DNA from: Enterococcus_C asini_A
GTDB taxonomy: Bacteria > Bacillota > Bacilli > Lactobacillales > Enterococcaceae
Strand: one strand, 5' to 3'
DNA: 64,000 bases
Assembly (NCBI RefSeq): GCF_031928785.1
Contig: NZ_JARQAL010000007.1
The translations under genes and the position numbers were made by a program. Positions 17,248 through 26,265 of the stretch are shown here, in pieces. The notes beneath the pieces are model-generated. The model did no database searches. It was given only the letters and a program-made list of their open reading frames with translations, and was not told the DNA's origin. The first letter of the stretch is position 1; each line of letters begins with the position of its first letter.

Positions 17248-17706
17248 TTAATAGCCTGCTTCATCTAAAAGACGTTTTAACGTCCGAAAGCGTTGGCCTA
17301 ATATTTCCCCGTCTTTTTGCATTAAATCATGAAAAGCGAGGATGTCTTCATCAATATTGGGATTATCTGTGTCTACTGCCACGGTCATCCGATCCCCTTG
17401 GAGGCCGATAATCTCCACTTGAGGGTCTTTTGGATTGTAAAATTTTTCATAGCGGTAAGCTTCTTGAAAGTATAAATTTCCTTGAGCTAGTAAAATCGCC
17501 ATGTCCAAAATTCGGGTAAAAGATTGGCTATCTAGGGTTTCCCATTGATCGCCGCTTTTTTGTAATAAATTTCCCAACAACTCTTCATGATCTGATGACA
17601 ATCCCAGAACCAGAGCTTTTTCAGGGGAGATTTGGGCTTGTCGTCCATCTATTTTTTGATAATCCTTGGCAATTAAAACAGGTTTTTGTGCTTTATCATT
17701 CTTCAT
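17248..17706 (-). CDS. Conserved small protein, partner of the AAA-VWA gene (DUF6530-like)
   Basis: The 152-residue soluble protein has no signal peptide or membrane segment. The opening block (KPVLIAKDYQKIDGRQAQIS) and LDMAILLAQGNLYFQEAYRY recall the DUF6530 family. That family name is from memory and not certain. It is the first gene of a two-gene operon with the AAA-VWA protein, 9 nt apart. It may be a client, adaptor or regulator of that ATPase. AAAGGAT precedes the ATG. Confidence 0.7.
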   Translation of the reverse strand: MKNDKAQKPVLIAKDYQKIDGRQAQISPEKALVLGLSSDHEELLGNLLQKSGDQWETLDSQSFTRILDMAILLAQGNLYFQEAYRYEKFYNPKDPQVEIIGLQGDRMTVAVDTDNPNIDEDILAFHDLMQKDGEILGQRFRTLKRLLDEAGY

Positions 17707-17824
17707 TTCACGTCATCCTTTAATCATGTTATCTAAATTATAGCGAGAGTTCTCAAAAGTGCCAAACAATCAGTCTTTTAAGAACTTTTAGACAAGAAAA
17801 TTCGTTTAGCCTAGGCAAAAAAAG

Positions 17825-17855
17825 AAAAAGAAGATGCAATAAACATCCTCTTTTT
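17825..17855 (-). terminator. Terminator of the degV gene
   Basis: On the minus strand AAAAAGAGGATG pairs with CATCTTCTTTTT (plus 17844-17855 and 17825-17836) with one G-U pair. The stem is followed by a U-rich tract. Confidence 0.75.
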
Positions 17856-17870
17856 GTCTCTTTAATTGAG

Positions 17871-18719
17871 TTAATAGGGTGAAATTGCAATGCCAATTGC
17901 TTTTTCTCCTAAATGAGTACCAATGACCGGACCGAAATGACCAATAGTGACTTGGGCATCAGGGTATTTTTCTTGTAGTTTCGCTTGCTCTTCTTTGGCT
18001 ACCGCTAAATTATTTGCATGAATCACAAAGAATTGCACTGGCTGATCAATGGCTGCCGCTCGTTCGCCTACGATATTTTCCGCCCGAGTAAAGGCTTTTT
18101 TACTGGAACGAATTTTTTCAAATAAAACAATTTTTCCGTCTACAAAGGTTAAGATTGGTTTGATTTTCAATAAGCCACCCAGTAATGCCGCCCCATTGGT
18201 CAAACGTCCACCTCGGACTAGATTGTTTAAATCATCCACAATTAAGTAGGCGTACACGTTATCACGAATAAATGCCAAGCGGGTTTTGATTTCGTCCAAA
18301 CTCGCTTTATTATCATTCATCTCCAAAGCTGCCTTCACCATATTTCCCATGGGCATGGAAGTAATTTTAGAATCAAAAGGCAAAATGGTTAGACCGGGAA
18401 ATTCATTTTTAATGGCTTCTAAAGTGCTGACAAATCCAGAAATTCCCGCCGACAAATGAATGCTAATAATGGTATCGTAACCTTGTTTTTGCAAATTGTC
18501 ATATAATGCTAAAACCTCTCCTAGCACCGGCTGAGAAGTTTTAGGAAATTCCTTACTTGTATTGAGCATAGCATAAAACGCATCTGCTTCTATGTCTTGC
18601 CCTTCACTATAACTCTGACCGTCAATAATCACAGGAATCGGAATTACAAACAAATCAGGATGATTTTTGATTTCTTCAGGTAAAACCGCTGAGCTATCGG
18701 TAACTACTGCTAATTTCAT
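17871..18719 (-). CDS. DegV family fatty acid-binding protein
   Basis: The 282-residue protein starts with the DegV block VVTDSSAVLP (residues 4-13), where DSS contacts the fatty acid carboxylate. It also has SGISGFVSTLEA, the RGGRLTNGAALLGGLLKIKPIL segment and a C-terminal GHFGPVIGTHLGEKAIG. Family members (FakB) deliver exogenous fatty acids to the FakA kinase. No FakA gene is adjacent. The nearest Shine-Dalgarno (GAGG) is 13 nt from the ATG, rather far. A 23-codon ORF upstream ends in an ATGA overlap with this start, so translational coupling is possible. Confidence 0.9.
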   Translation of the reverse strand: MKLAVVTDSSAVLPEEIKNHPDLFVIPIPVIIDGQSYSEGQDIEADAFYAMLNTSKEFPKTSQPVLGEVLALYDNLQKQGYDTIISIHLSAGISGFVSTLEAIKNEFPGLTILPFDSKITSMPMGNMVKAALEMNDNKASLDEIKTRLAFIRDNVYAYLIVDDLNNLVRGGRLTNGAALLGGLLKIKPILTFVDGKIVLFEKIRSSKKAFTRAENIVGERAAAIDQPVQFFVIHANNLAVAKEEQAKLQEKYPDAQVTIGHFGPVIGTHLGEKAIGIAISPY

Positions 18720-18794
18720 TGGGAATAAAACCTCGTTTCAAGATTTCCTGAAGTCGCCCTAACAATTGGGACTCCAGCTAAAAGCATATTATTA

Positions 18795-18823
18795 AATATA
18801 GCACAAAGCATAGCGATTGGAAA
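18795..18823 (-). promoter_or_regulatory. Probable degV promoter
   Basis: On the minus strand TTTCCA (18818-18823), a 17-nt spacer and TATATT (18795-18800). The predicted start near 18788 coincides with an ATG at 18787. Confidence 0.45.
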
Positions 18824-18856
18824 TAACTCTGCCAAAATCTCTCTTAGACAGGTACA

Positions 18857-18892
18857 CAAAAAGACGTTTTCTCAAAGATCCGAGAAAACGTC
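18857..18892 (-). terminator. Terminator of the psr/LCP gene
   Basis: GACGTTTTCTC (18863-18873) and GAGAAAACGTC (18882-18892) form a perfect 11-bp stem. On the minus strand it is followed by TTTTTGTG. Confidence 0.88.
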
Positions 18893-18900
18893 CCATGAAA

Positions 18901-20145
18901 TTATTCACTTAAAAAACTTGCTACTGCTTGTTGGTTTTGTTCTTGGTCAACCACTAAGACGCTCCCACCGTAATCATCTGTACCATAACTCCATGAATCA
19001 TCAATTGGTACTGACAAGCGATCGACTCCGCCAATGCCTTTTACAAGCGAGAATGTATTTTTCAAAAGGAAGGTCACTGGTAAATCCGTAGCCGCTTCTC
19101 CCATGACTTTTCCGGCCGCATAAGGCAATTTAGCTAAAGTTACTGGATTTTTCATACCGGAAAAAATGGCATTCATCACTTGTTGCTGGCGACGCACGCG
19201 GCCAAAGTCTCCTTCTTCGTCCATCCGGAAACGAGCGTAGTTTAACAGCGTATGACCGTCCATCATTTGATTTCCTGCTGTAATGGCCACATCAATATAA
19301 GCGCTCATATCTTTTTCTGCATCGATTTCTACCCCTTTAGGAAACAGCGTATCAATGACGCTTTCAAAGGAAAGAAAATCCACAATGGTGTAATACTTAC
19401 AATCCACGCCAAAATTTTGACTCAATGTTTGGCGTACCAGTTCGGCTCCACCATAGGCATAGGCTGCATTTAACTTCGTCTGGCCATAACCAGGAATATC
19501 CACCAAAGTATCCCGCATAAAAGAGACGAGTTTTGGTTTGTGGCTAGGGCCATCTAGATTTAAGAGCATAATCGTATCAGCTCGTGCAGTTTCACCTTCT
19601 CGACTATCACTGCCTAAGAGTAAAATGTTATGAGAGCCATCACTGGAAGTAACGCCATTAAAAGCCTTGGCCTCTTGTTCAGACAATACCGTTTGCTGAT
19701 CAGCGGTGACTTTTCCTAGTGTAAAGGCCCCAACACAATAAATAAGTAAAACAACGAGTACTTTTAATAAGACAATTAAAATAGGATGTCGTTTTTTCTT
19801 TTTGACTTTTTTTCCTTTTTTAGGTTTGAAGCCAGAGGAATTATTTGAAAAATTTCTAGGTGGTTGATTTCCCCCAACCTTTCCAAAACGATTCCTCCCA
19901 CTTTTCTGGTTTCCCGAGTGCTGATAATCTCCAGAATGAGGAATTTGATTAGAATCATAAGACTGCTGATAGGAATTTCGATCGAAGTTCTCCTGAGAAT
20001 TTCCTTGATACTTAGTTTCCTGATAGTTGTCTTCTTCATTAGTTTGGGGATTATCGTTTAATTTTCGTCGTGCAAAAAGGGTTCCTTTAGACTCTCTGGC
20101 AAGCTCTTCATGCAACTGTTTGTTCCGTTCTTTACGAGTGGTCAT
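18901..20145 (-). CDS. psr: LytR-CpsA-Psr family cell-wall ligase
   Basis: The 414-residue protein has a long hydrophilic cytoplasmic N-terminus (1-118, rich in N, Q, S and ending in a Lys run). One membrane segment follows (about 121-143), then an extracellular LCP domain. LCP motifs include NILLLGSDSREGETARADTIMLL, FMRDTLVDIPGYGQTKLNAAYAYGG and the Arg-rich DFGRVRRQQQV. LCP enzymes transfer teichoic acid or polysaccharide from lipid carriers to peptidoglycan. Its place next to the aroE-pheA operon matches the enterococcal psr locus. The N-terminal tail is unusually long. Confidence 0.88.
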   Translation of the reverse strand: MTTRKERNKQLHEELARESKGTLFARRKLNDNPQTNEEDNYQETKYQGNSQENFDRNSYQQSYDSNQIPHSGDYQHSGNQKSGRNRFGKVGGNQPPRNFSNNSSGFKPKKGKKVKKKKRHPILIVLLKVLVVLLIYCVGAFTLGKVTADQQTVLSEQEAKAFNGVTSSDGSHNILLLGSDSREGETARADTIMLLNLDGPSHKPKLVSFMRDTLVDIPGYGQTKLNAAYAYGGAELVRQTLSQNFGVDCKYYTIVDFLSFESVIDTLFPKGVEIDAEKDMSAYIDVAITAGNQMMDGHTLLNYARFRMDEEGDFGRVRRQQQVMNAIFSGMKNPVTLAKLPYAAGKVMGEAATDLPVTFLLKNTFSLVKGIGGVDRLSVPIDDSWSYGTDDYGGSVLVVDQEQNQQAVASFLSE

Positions 20146-20230
20146 GGGCTGGCTCCTTTATCATCATTGCTCTAAGGATACCTTAAGGATTGATCAAAAA
20201 AGCTAGAATCACAAAAACTTTACTCTTTTT

Positions 20231-21082
20231 TTAGAGACCGCCCTCTTCCGCCACGAGAGTGATAGGATAAGCGCCAAGATTACGCACTTGAGCTCCTAAC
20301 AATCGGATTTCTTCCATAGCGTTTTGGATTAGCAAACTTTCTTTGTCACAAACTAAATCCACCACAAAGAAATACTCTCCTAGACTCGTTTTTAAGGGCC
20401 GGGATTCAATTTTACTCAAATCAATATTCCGCCAGCCAAAAGCTTGCAATACTTGATGCAATGCTCCTGGTTGATTGGACGGCAATGTAATCAAGAGAGT
20501 TTGTTTTGCAACAGCTTTAGTATTTACTCTTTTTTGTTCTGGTCTTGCCACCACCCAAAAGCGAGTTTGGTTCCCCGCGTTGTCTTGGATGTCCTGTTGG
20601 GCAATTTCCAATCCATAATGTCTGGCAGCTTTTCTAGAAGCAATGCCCGCAATGGATTCTTCTGGATGTTGTTGGACATATTCCGCCGCATAAGTCGTAG
20701 AAGAAACCGCCTCTAACAAAACATCTGGCAATCTTTCCTCTAAAAAGACCTGACATTGGGCTAAAGCTTGGGGATGGGAAAGTACTTTTTTGATTTGTTT
20801 TAAGGAGCGTTCGCCTTTCGTTAACAATTGTTGCTTAATAGGCAAGATGATTTCTTCATTGACTTGTAAGCCAGGGCGATGAAACAAAGAATCGATGGTC
20901 GCATGAACCGATCCTTCCAAGGAGTTTTCCAAAGGCACTACGCCATAATCCAAATCCCCTGCTTCCAACGCTTTTAAGCAATTAGGAATAGAAGGATAGG
21001 CTATTAATTCCTGGGGCTTAAAACGTGTTGTCGCTGCTTGATAGGTAAAAGAACTCTCTGGACCTAAATAACCAACTTTCAT
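20231..21082 (-). CDS. pheA: Prephenate dehydratase
   Basis: PheA converts prephenate to phenylpyruvate for phenylalanine. The 283-residue enzyme is monofunctional. The dehydratase domain (about 1-180) has GYLGPESSFTYQAA, VPLENSLEGSV and NQTRFWVV. A C-terminal ACT domain follows (about 195-275), with NQPGALHQVLQAF and IESRPLKTSLGEYFFVVDL, the Phe-binding GALH and ESRP motifs. There is no chorismate mutase domain. It is the last gene of the aro operon and overlaps aroK by 4 nt. Feedback inhibition by Phe is expected. Confidence 0.95.
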   Translation of the reverse strand: MKVGYLGPESSFTYQAATTRFKPQELIAYPSIPNCLKALEAGDLDYGVVPLENSLEGSVHATIDSLFHRPGLQVNEEIILPIKQQLLTKGERSLKQIKKVLSHPQALAQCQVFLEERLPDVLLEAVSSTTYAAEYVQQHPEESIAGIASRKAARHYGLEIAQQDIQDNAGNQTRFWVVARPEQKRVNTKAVAKQTLLITLPSNQPGALHQVLQAFGWRNIDLSKIESRPLKTSLGEYFFVVDLVCDKESLLIQNAMEEIRLLGAQVRNLGAYPITLVAEEGGL

Positions 21083-21585
21083 AATGCCCCCAACCTTTCC
21101 AATATTTCTGCGGTAATTCTCTCAGGGCTTTTACCACTGGTGTCCACTTGAATAGAAGCTACTGATTCATACAAAGGCAATCGTGATTTTAAAATTGTTT
21201 GTAATTCTTCAATGGATTTCTCATCTGCCAAAGGTCGGATGTTTTTTTCATCTTGTTGAATGCGGTGAAACAATGCTTCTGGTTTCGCCTGTAAGTACAC
21301 TACCTTAGGATGATTCACCAATAGCTCCCGATTCACACTTTCTAAGACAATGCCGCCACCACAGGCAATCACTAAATCGTTTTGTAAGACTTTTTTTAAA
21401 GCTTTGGTCTCCGCTTGGCGAAAGGCAGATTCTCCTTTTTGGTTAAACAATTCGGGAATAGTCATTTGGCAAGATTCTTCAATCAATTGATCTAAGTCAC
21501 AAAAAGGTTTTCCAACTGCTTCTCCCAATGCCTTTCCTACAGTACTTTTCCCTGCACCCATAAAACCAATTAGTAAAATACTCAT
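21079..21585 (-). CDS. aroK: Shikimate kinase
   Basis: The 168-residue kinase phosphorylates shikimate at O3. It has Walker A GFMGAGKST (7-15) and the shikimate-binding D33 of FCDLD. It also has the EESCQMTIPELFNQKGESAFR block, the GGG (about 75-77) and the lid Arg of RPL. It overlaps both neighbours by 4 nt within the aro operon. Length is normal. Confidence 0.95.
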   Translation of the reverse strand: MSILLIGFMGAGKSTVGKALGEAVGKPFCDLDQLIEESCQMTIPELFNQKGESAFRQAETKALKKVLQNDLVIACGGGIVLESVNRELLVNHPKVVYLQAKPEALFHRIQQDEKNIRPLADEKSIEELQTILKSRLPLYESVASIQVDTSGKSPERITAEILERLGAL

Positions 21586-22874
21586 GACGTCTCACCAGCT
21601 ACAAGATTTTCCAAATCAGCAAAGAATCCTGGATAAGACACGTTGATTGCTTCTGCGCGAACTAATTCTGTATCTCCTTGAGCAATTAAACTCGCCACAG
21701 CCAGCATCATCCCAATGCGATGATCTCCTCTTGAGTCCACCTTTGCTCCGTGAAGTGGTGTTGGACCTTTAATAGTCAATCCGTCTGCTGTTGGTGTAAT
21801 ATCTGCACCCATTTTTTGCAATTCTTCTGCGGTAGCGTCAATTCGATTGGTCTCTTTCACTTTCAATTCTTCTGCATCTTTGATTCGCGTGGTCCCCGTC
21901 GCTTGGGTAGCTAGTAAGGCAATAATTGGCAACTCGTCGATTAGTTTCGGAATAATGGCTCCTTCAATTGTTGTAGCCTTTAAGTCGGAAGTTTTAATCG
22001 CTAAAGTAGCGGACTGGTTTTGTTGATCTTGGTCCACGACCACTAGATTTGCTTTCATTGCTTCCATTATCGTTAAAATCCCTGTACGAGATGGGTTAAT
22101 TCCCACATTGGTCAATGAAATTTGACTATTGGGAGTAATTGCCCCTGCCACTAAGAAAAAGGCTGCCGAAGAGATATCCCCGGGTACAATGACTTCTTGA
22201 CCACTAAATTGTTGGGGACCGGTAATGGTAATCGTCTTTTCGTCGGCGGCAGTTTCAATAGTACCGCCAAACTGTTTAATCATTTCTTCTGTATGATTTC
22301 GGGTAGGTTCTTTCTCGATAATGGTACTCGTGCCTGATCCTTGCATTGCTGCAAATAAAATAGCAGATTTTACTTGGGCGCTAGCCACTGGCAGTTGATA
22401 AGAAATAGGCTGTAACTCACGGGTTCCTCTAATCGTAATTGGCGGGAATTCACTACCATTATCTCCTGTTAAAATTGCCCCCATTTCCCGTAAAGGCAGC
22501 ATAACTCGATTCATCGGACGTTTGGCTAAGGAGTCATCACCAAACAATGTAGTAGAAAAGTTTTGTCCTGCTAAAATTCCCATCATTAATCGAATAGTAG
22601 TCCCAGAATTGCCTACATCAATGGGGCTATCTGCGGGTTGTAACCCAGAAAAGCCTACTCCTTCAATGGTAATCGTCGTGCCATCATCTGTAATCGGCAC
22701 ACCTAAGCGTTGAAAAGCATGGAGTGTGCTGAGACAATCCTCACCGCGAAGAAAGTTTGTCACAGTAGTGGTCCCTTTGGCTAAGGCACCAAACATGATG
22801 CTGCGATGGGAAATAGATTTATCTGCAGGAATTTGAATGGAACCTTGTAAGCTGTTTTTTGGCTGTAATTTCAT
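21582..22874 (-). CDS. aroA: EPSP synthase (3-phosphoshikimate 1-carboxyvinyltransferase)
   Basis: AroA adds enolpyruvate from PEP to shikimate 3-phosphate. The 430-residue protein has IPADKSISHRSIMFGALA near the N-terminus, the PEP loop GNSGTTIRLMMGILAG, LAKRPMNRV, and the C-terminal DHRIGMMLAVA. The ATG at 22874 is chosen because AGAGGAG lies just upstream. An in-frame TTG 15 nt further upstream would overlap that site. The loop reads LAGQ as in class II enzymes of Gram-positive bacteria. Confidence 0.95.
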   Translation of the reverse strand: MKLQPKNSLQGSIQIPADKSISHRSIMFGALAKGTTTVTNFLRGEDCLSTLHAFQRLGVPITDDGTTITIEGVGFSGLQPADSPIDVGNSGTTIRLMMGILAGQNFSTTLFGDDSLAKRPMNRVMLPLREMGAILTGDNGSEFPPITIRGTRELQPISYQLPVASAQVKSAILFAAMQGSGTSTIIEKEPTRNHTEEMIKQFGGTIETAADEKTITITGPQQFSGQEVIVPGDISSAAFFLVAGAITPNSQISLTNVGINPSRTGILTIMEAMKANLVVVDQDQQNQSATLAIKTSDLKATTIEGAIIPKLIDELPIIALLATQATGTTRIKDAEELKVKETNRIDATAEELQKMGADITPTADGLTIKGPTPLHGAKVDSRGDHRIGMMLAVASLIAQGDTELVRAEAINVSYPGFFADLENLVAGETS

Positions 22875-22895
22875 AGGAACTCCTCTCAAAAATGG

Positions 22896-23984
22896 TTATT
22901 TCACGCGACAGTGATAAGGGGTTTTAGCTTCTAAGCAGGCTTTTCCTGCTTCTAAATCCCGTTGGCTTTTAAAAGTGATCTGCAAGACACCGTGAATGTC
23001 TTCTCTAGTTTCTTGAATTTTAAGATTGGTAATGGAAATTGACGCTTCTCCCAACAAAGTCGTCACTTCTGCAATCACTCCAGGTACATCAGGAATATCT
23101 AAAAATAAATCATAAAAGGCCGGAATCGCTCCATTTTTATGAATGGGCAAGCGATCTCTTGTATCTTTAGCATGGTCAAAAAATTGGGTAATTCCTTGTC
23201 GATCTTGGTGAATCAAGAGTCGCTGAACCTTGGACATTTCCTCTTGCCACAGTGTCAGTTGAGACATCAGAACTTCTCGATTACTTAATAAAATATCTGT
23301 CCACATGATAGGATCTGAGGAGGCAATTCGAGTAATATCTCGAAACCCTCCGGCGGCGAGCTGTTTAGCCCGGGGATGCTCTTGGTTAAACACATCTGCC
23401 TGTGTCACCAGAGAAGCAGCGATAATATGAGGCAAGTGGCTGAGCATCCCTGTGATTTCATCATGCTCTTTAGGACTTAGCTCTACATATTTAGCTCTCG
23501 TTCCTTTAAATAGTTCATGAAGTAAAGCGAGTTCTGCTGTCTGCTCTGCTTTTGGTGTAAAGATATAGTAGGCTTCTTCAAACAGATTCTCATCACAGGC
23601 ATTAATTCCTGACTTATGGGAACCAGCCATGGGATGTCCGCCTAAAAAGGGCAATTGCAATCTTTCTGCAGCTTGACTCAAGGCCAATTTGGTACTACCC
23701 ACATCCGTAATTAGTAAATTTTTTTTGTAATCGAGTTGTGCCAATTGGCTAAAATAATCTAAGGTCACCGCAACTGGTGTCGCAAAAACCAACACGTCGC
23801 AATTTTTTGCTCCTGTGGCAAAATCTACAGCTTTTTCTTGAATAATTCCTCGTTCTAAGGCTAGTTCACAAGTGGTAGTTGAATAATCCCAACCGATAAT
23901 TTGCCAGTTGGTTTGCGTTTTTTTTATACAAGTAGCTAAGGAGGCGCCAATTAGGCCAAGACCGACAATAAACACTTGTTTCAT
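22896..23984 (-). CDS. tyrA: Prephenate dehydrogenase with ACT domain
   Basis: TyrA oxidatively decarboxylates prephenate to 4-hydroxyphenylpyruvate for tyrosine. The 362-residue protein has an NAD-binding fold (VGLGLIGASLA, 5-15). The catalytic region includes GGHPMAGSHKSG and the His of LSHLPHIIAA, with GGFRDITRIASSDP after it. A C-terminal ACT domain (about 290-360, FLDIPDVPGVIAEVTTLLGE) is expected to bind tyrosine. AGGAGG precedes the ATG. It lies between aroC and aroA in the operon. Confidence 0.94.
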   Translation of the reverse strand: MKQVFIVGLGLIGASLATCIKKTQTNWQIIGWDYSTTTCELALERGIIQEKAVDFATGAKNCDVLVFATPVAVTLDYFSQLAQLDYKKNLLITDVGSTKLALSQAAERLQLPFLGGHPMAGSHKSGINACDENLFEEAYYIFTPKAEQTAELALLHELFKGTRAKYVELSPKEHDEITGMLSHLPHIIAASLVTQADVFNQEHPRAKQLAAGGFRDITRIASSDPIMWTDILLSNREVLMSQLTLWQEEMSKVQRLLIHQDRQGITQFFDHAKDTRDRLPIHKNGAIPAFYDLFLDIPDVPGVIAEVTTLLGEASISITNLKIQETREDIHGVLQITFKSQRDLEAGKACLEAKTPYHCRVK

Positions 23985-23996
23985 ACATAGCCCTCC

Positions 23997-25163
23997 TTAG
24001 TAATTCTTCAGATATTCTTTGTAGTCTGCTACTGCGTCTTTAATTTCATCAAAGGAATCTGGACCGAATTTTTCTAAAAAGGCATTGGCTAAAACAGTAG
24101 CCGCCACGTTTTCTGCTACAACAGACGCTGCGGGTACGGCAGTGCTGTCAGAACGTTCTACACTAGCTTTAAAGATTTCTTTCGTGTTGATGTCCACACT
24201 TTCCAGCGGTTTATACAATGTAGGAATCGGCTTCATCACACCTCTAACCACAATCACTTCGCCGTTGGTCATACCACCTTCAAAGCCCCCCAAATGATTG
24301 GATTTGCGGGTAAAGCCTTTTTCTTTCTCCCATTGAATTTCATCCATTACTTGGGAGCCAGGAAGTGTTCCGGCTTCAAAACCCATGCCAATTTCTACAC
24401 CTTTAAAAGCATTGATACTCATAATTGCCTGAGCCAGTTTGCCGTCTAGTTTGCTATCCCATTGCACATAGCTACCTAAGCCCGCCGGAACTCCCCCGAT
24501 TAACACTTCTACCACGCCACCAATGGTATCCCCATTAGCTTTTGTACGGTCGATTAATTCTTTCATCGCTGTTTCCACAGAAGGATCCACCACGCGAATT
24601 TCTGATGCTTCCGAGCGTTCTTTGACTTCTGCTACGCTAATTTTCTCCGGTAAGTGAGCTTCAATGCCCCCTAATGTCGTCACATGTCCTGCAACCATTA
24701 CGCCTAATTCAGACAAAAATTTCTTTGCGATTGCTCCAACGGCTACCCGCATAGTGGTTTCTCTGGCAGAAGATCGTTCTAATACGTTACGCAAGTCCCG
24801 GTGATGGTATTTCATTCCTCCAACTAAGTCCGCATGTCCGGGGCGAGGACGCAGAACTTTCCGTCGTTCTTTGTATTTGTCCGCTACATCTTCTGCGGCC
24901 ATAACATTGGTCCAATTTTTCCAATCGCGATTTTCCACAACTAAGGTAATAGGACTCCCTAATGTTTTGCCATGACGAACCCCGGATAGAATCTGTACTT
25001 GGTCTTTTTCTATGAGCATTCGCCCCCCACGACCATAGCCTGTTTGCCGCCGAGCCAATTCAGTATTGATATCTTCTACAGTAAGGGGTAATCCTGCAGG
25101 GACCCCTTCAATAATCGCGGTTAATTGAGGCCCATGGGACTCTCCAGCAGTAAGATAACGCAT
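23997..25163 (-). CDS. aroC: Chorismate synthase
   Basis: AroC eliminates phosphate from EPSP to give chorismate, using reduced FMN. The 388-residue protein carries the signatures GESHGPQL near the start, GRGGRMLIEKDQVQILSGVRHGKTLGSPI, RPRPGHADLVGGMKYHHRDLRNVLERSSARETT and RSDSTAVPAASVVAE. It is the monofunctional long form typical of Firmicutes. The ATG overlaps the aroB stop (TAATG). No flavin reductase gene is nearby. Confidence 0.96.
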   Translation of the reverse strand: MRYLTAGESHGPQLTAIIEGVPAGLPLTVEDINTELARRQTGYGRGGRMLIEKDQVQILSGVRHGKTLGSPITLVVENRDWKNWTNVMAAEDVADKYKERRKVLRPRPGHADLVGGMKYHHRDLRNVLERSSARETTMRVAVGAIAKKFLSELGVMVAGHVTTLGGIEAHLPEKISVAEVKERSEASEIRVVDPSVETAMKELIDRTKANGDTIGGVVEVLIGGVPAGLGSYVQWDSKLDGKLAQAIMSINAFKGVEIGMGFEAGTLPGSQVMDEIQWEKEKGFTRKSNHLGGFEGGMTNGEVIVVRGVMKPIPTLYKPLESVDINTKEIFKASVERSDSTAVPAASVVAENVAATVLANAFLEKFGPDSFDEIKDAVADYKEYLKNY

Positions 25164-26233
25164 TATAACGCCTCCTTGTGTAAGTAGTTTTTCAATTCTT
25201 CAATGGGAACCGTGTGAATTTTAGCTTTACCGATTGTCTCTAAAAGAATCAGTTTCAAATTGTTTCCCCGGGCTTTTTTATCATGGGTAATGGCCTCAAA
25301 TAACGCCACTTCATCCCATTGTTCGGTACTTGTAGGCAAATGAAATTTTTCAATCATCGCTTTTAGCGCAAGAGTACTCCCAGCTGGGGTTAGCCCTTGT
25401 TTTTCAGCATGTTGATTAATCGCTAACATCCCCAGCGCTACGCCTTCTCCATGACTGACCACTCCATATCCTGCCGTTTTTTCAATGGCGTGGCCAATGG
25501 TATGGCCAAAATTCAAAATCAAACGATTGCCATTGTCAAATTCATCTTCTTCCACTACCTTTTGTTTAACTTTTAACGTTTCTATGATGACGTACTGGGC
25601 GTGGGCCAATAAATCCGTTTCATCTTTTAAGTTTTCCAAGTAATGCCATAATGCCAAATCCGCTATAGCCGCTGACTTGATAATTTCGGCAATTCCTTCC
25701 CGCACTCGTCGTATTTCCAAGGTCTCCAGCACATCGGTATCGATTAAAACCCTATCTGGCTGGCTAAAGGTACCCACGAGATTTTTGGCATTACTCGTAT
25801 TCACTGCGGTTTTTCCACCAATACTGGAGTCTACTTGGGCCAATAATGTAGTAGGAATTTGAATAAAGTGAATTCCCCGCATATAAGTAGAAGCTGCAAA
25901 TGCTGCTAAGTCGCCGATGACGCCTCCTCCTAAGGCAATCACCCCATCAGAACGGGTAAAGCCAGATTCTGCCAAAAAAGCATAAATCTTTTCCGCTTCT
26001 GCTAAGGACTTGCTAGCTTCGCCTTCAGGTACTACGTGGGTCACCACTTCAAATCCCGCTGTGGTAACTGCTTGCCGTACTTTTTCTTCGTATAAGGGAG
26101 CTACCCGGTCATCGGTAATAATTGCTACTCTTTGAGGTTGCCAAATCTTGGCTAAGAAGTCCCCGGCTTCTTCTAAACAACCTTTTTTTACAATAATCTC
26201 ATATTGATGGTCTTTTAACGAAACAGTGAGCAT
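25163..26233 (-). CDS. aroB: 3-dehydroquinate synthase
   Basis: AroB cyclises DAHP to 3-dehydroquinate with NAD+ and a divalent metal. The 356-residue protein has GEASKSL, ALGGGVIGDLAAFAASTYMRGI, PTTLLAQVDSSIGGKTAVN and the metal-binding NFGHTIGHAIE and HGEGVALGM. AAGGAGG precedes the ATG. It follows the DAHP synthase gene by 32 nt. Confidence 0.96.
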   Translation of the reverse strand: MLTVSLKDHQYEIIVKKGCLEEAGDFLAKIWQPQRVAIITDDRVAPLYEEKVRQAVTTAGFEVVTHVVPEGEASKSLAEAEKIYAFLAESGFTRSDGVIALGGGVIGDLAAFAASTYMRGIHFIQIPTTLLAQVDSSIGGKTAVNTSNAKNLVGTFSQPDRVLIDTDVLETLEIRRVREGIAEIIKSAAIADLALWHYLENLKDETDLLAHAQYVIIETLKVKQKVVEEDEFDNGNRLILNFGHTIGHAIEKTAGYGVVSHGEGVALGMLAINQHAEKQGLTPAGSTLALKAMIEKFHLPTSTEQWDEVALFEAITHDKKARGNNLKLILLETIGKAKIHTVPIEELKNYLHKEAL

Positions 26234-26265
26234 AGCAGCTCCTCCTTTTCAATAGCTAGACTGAT

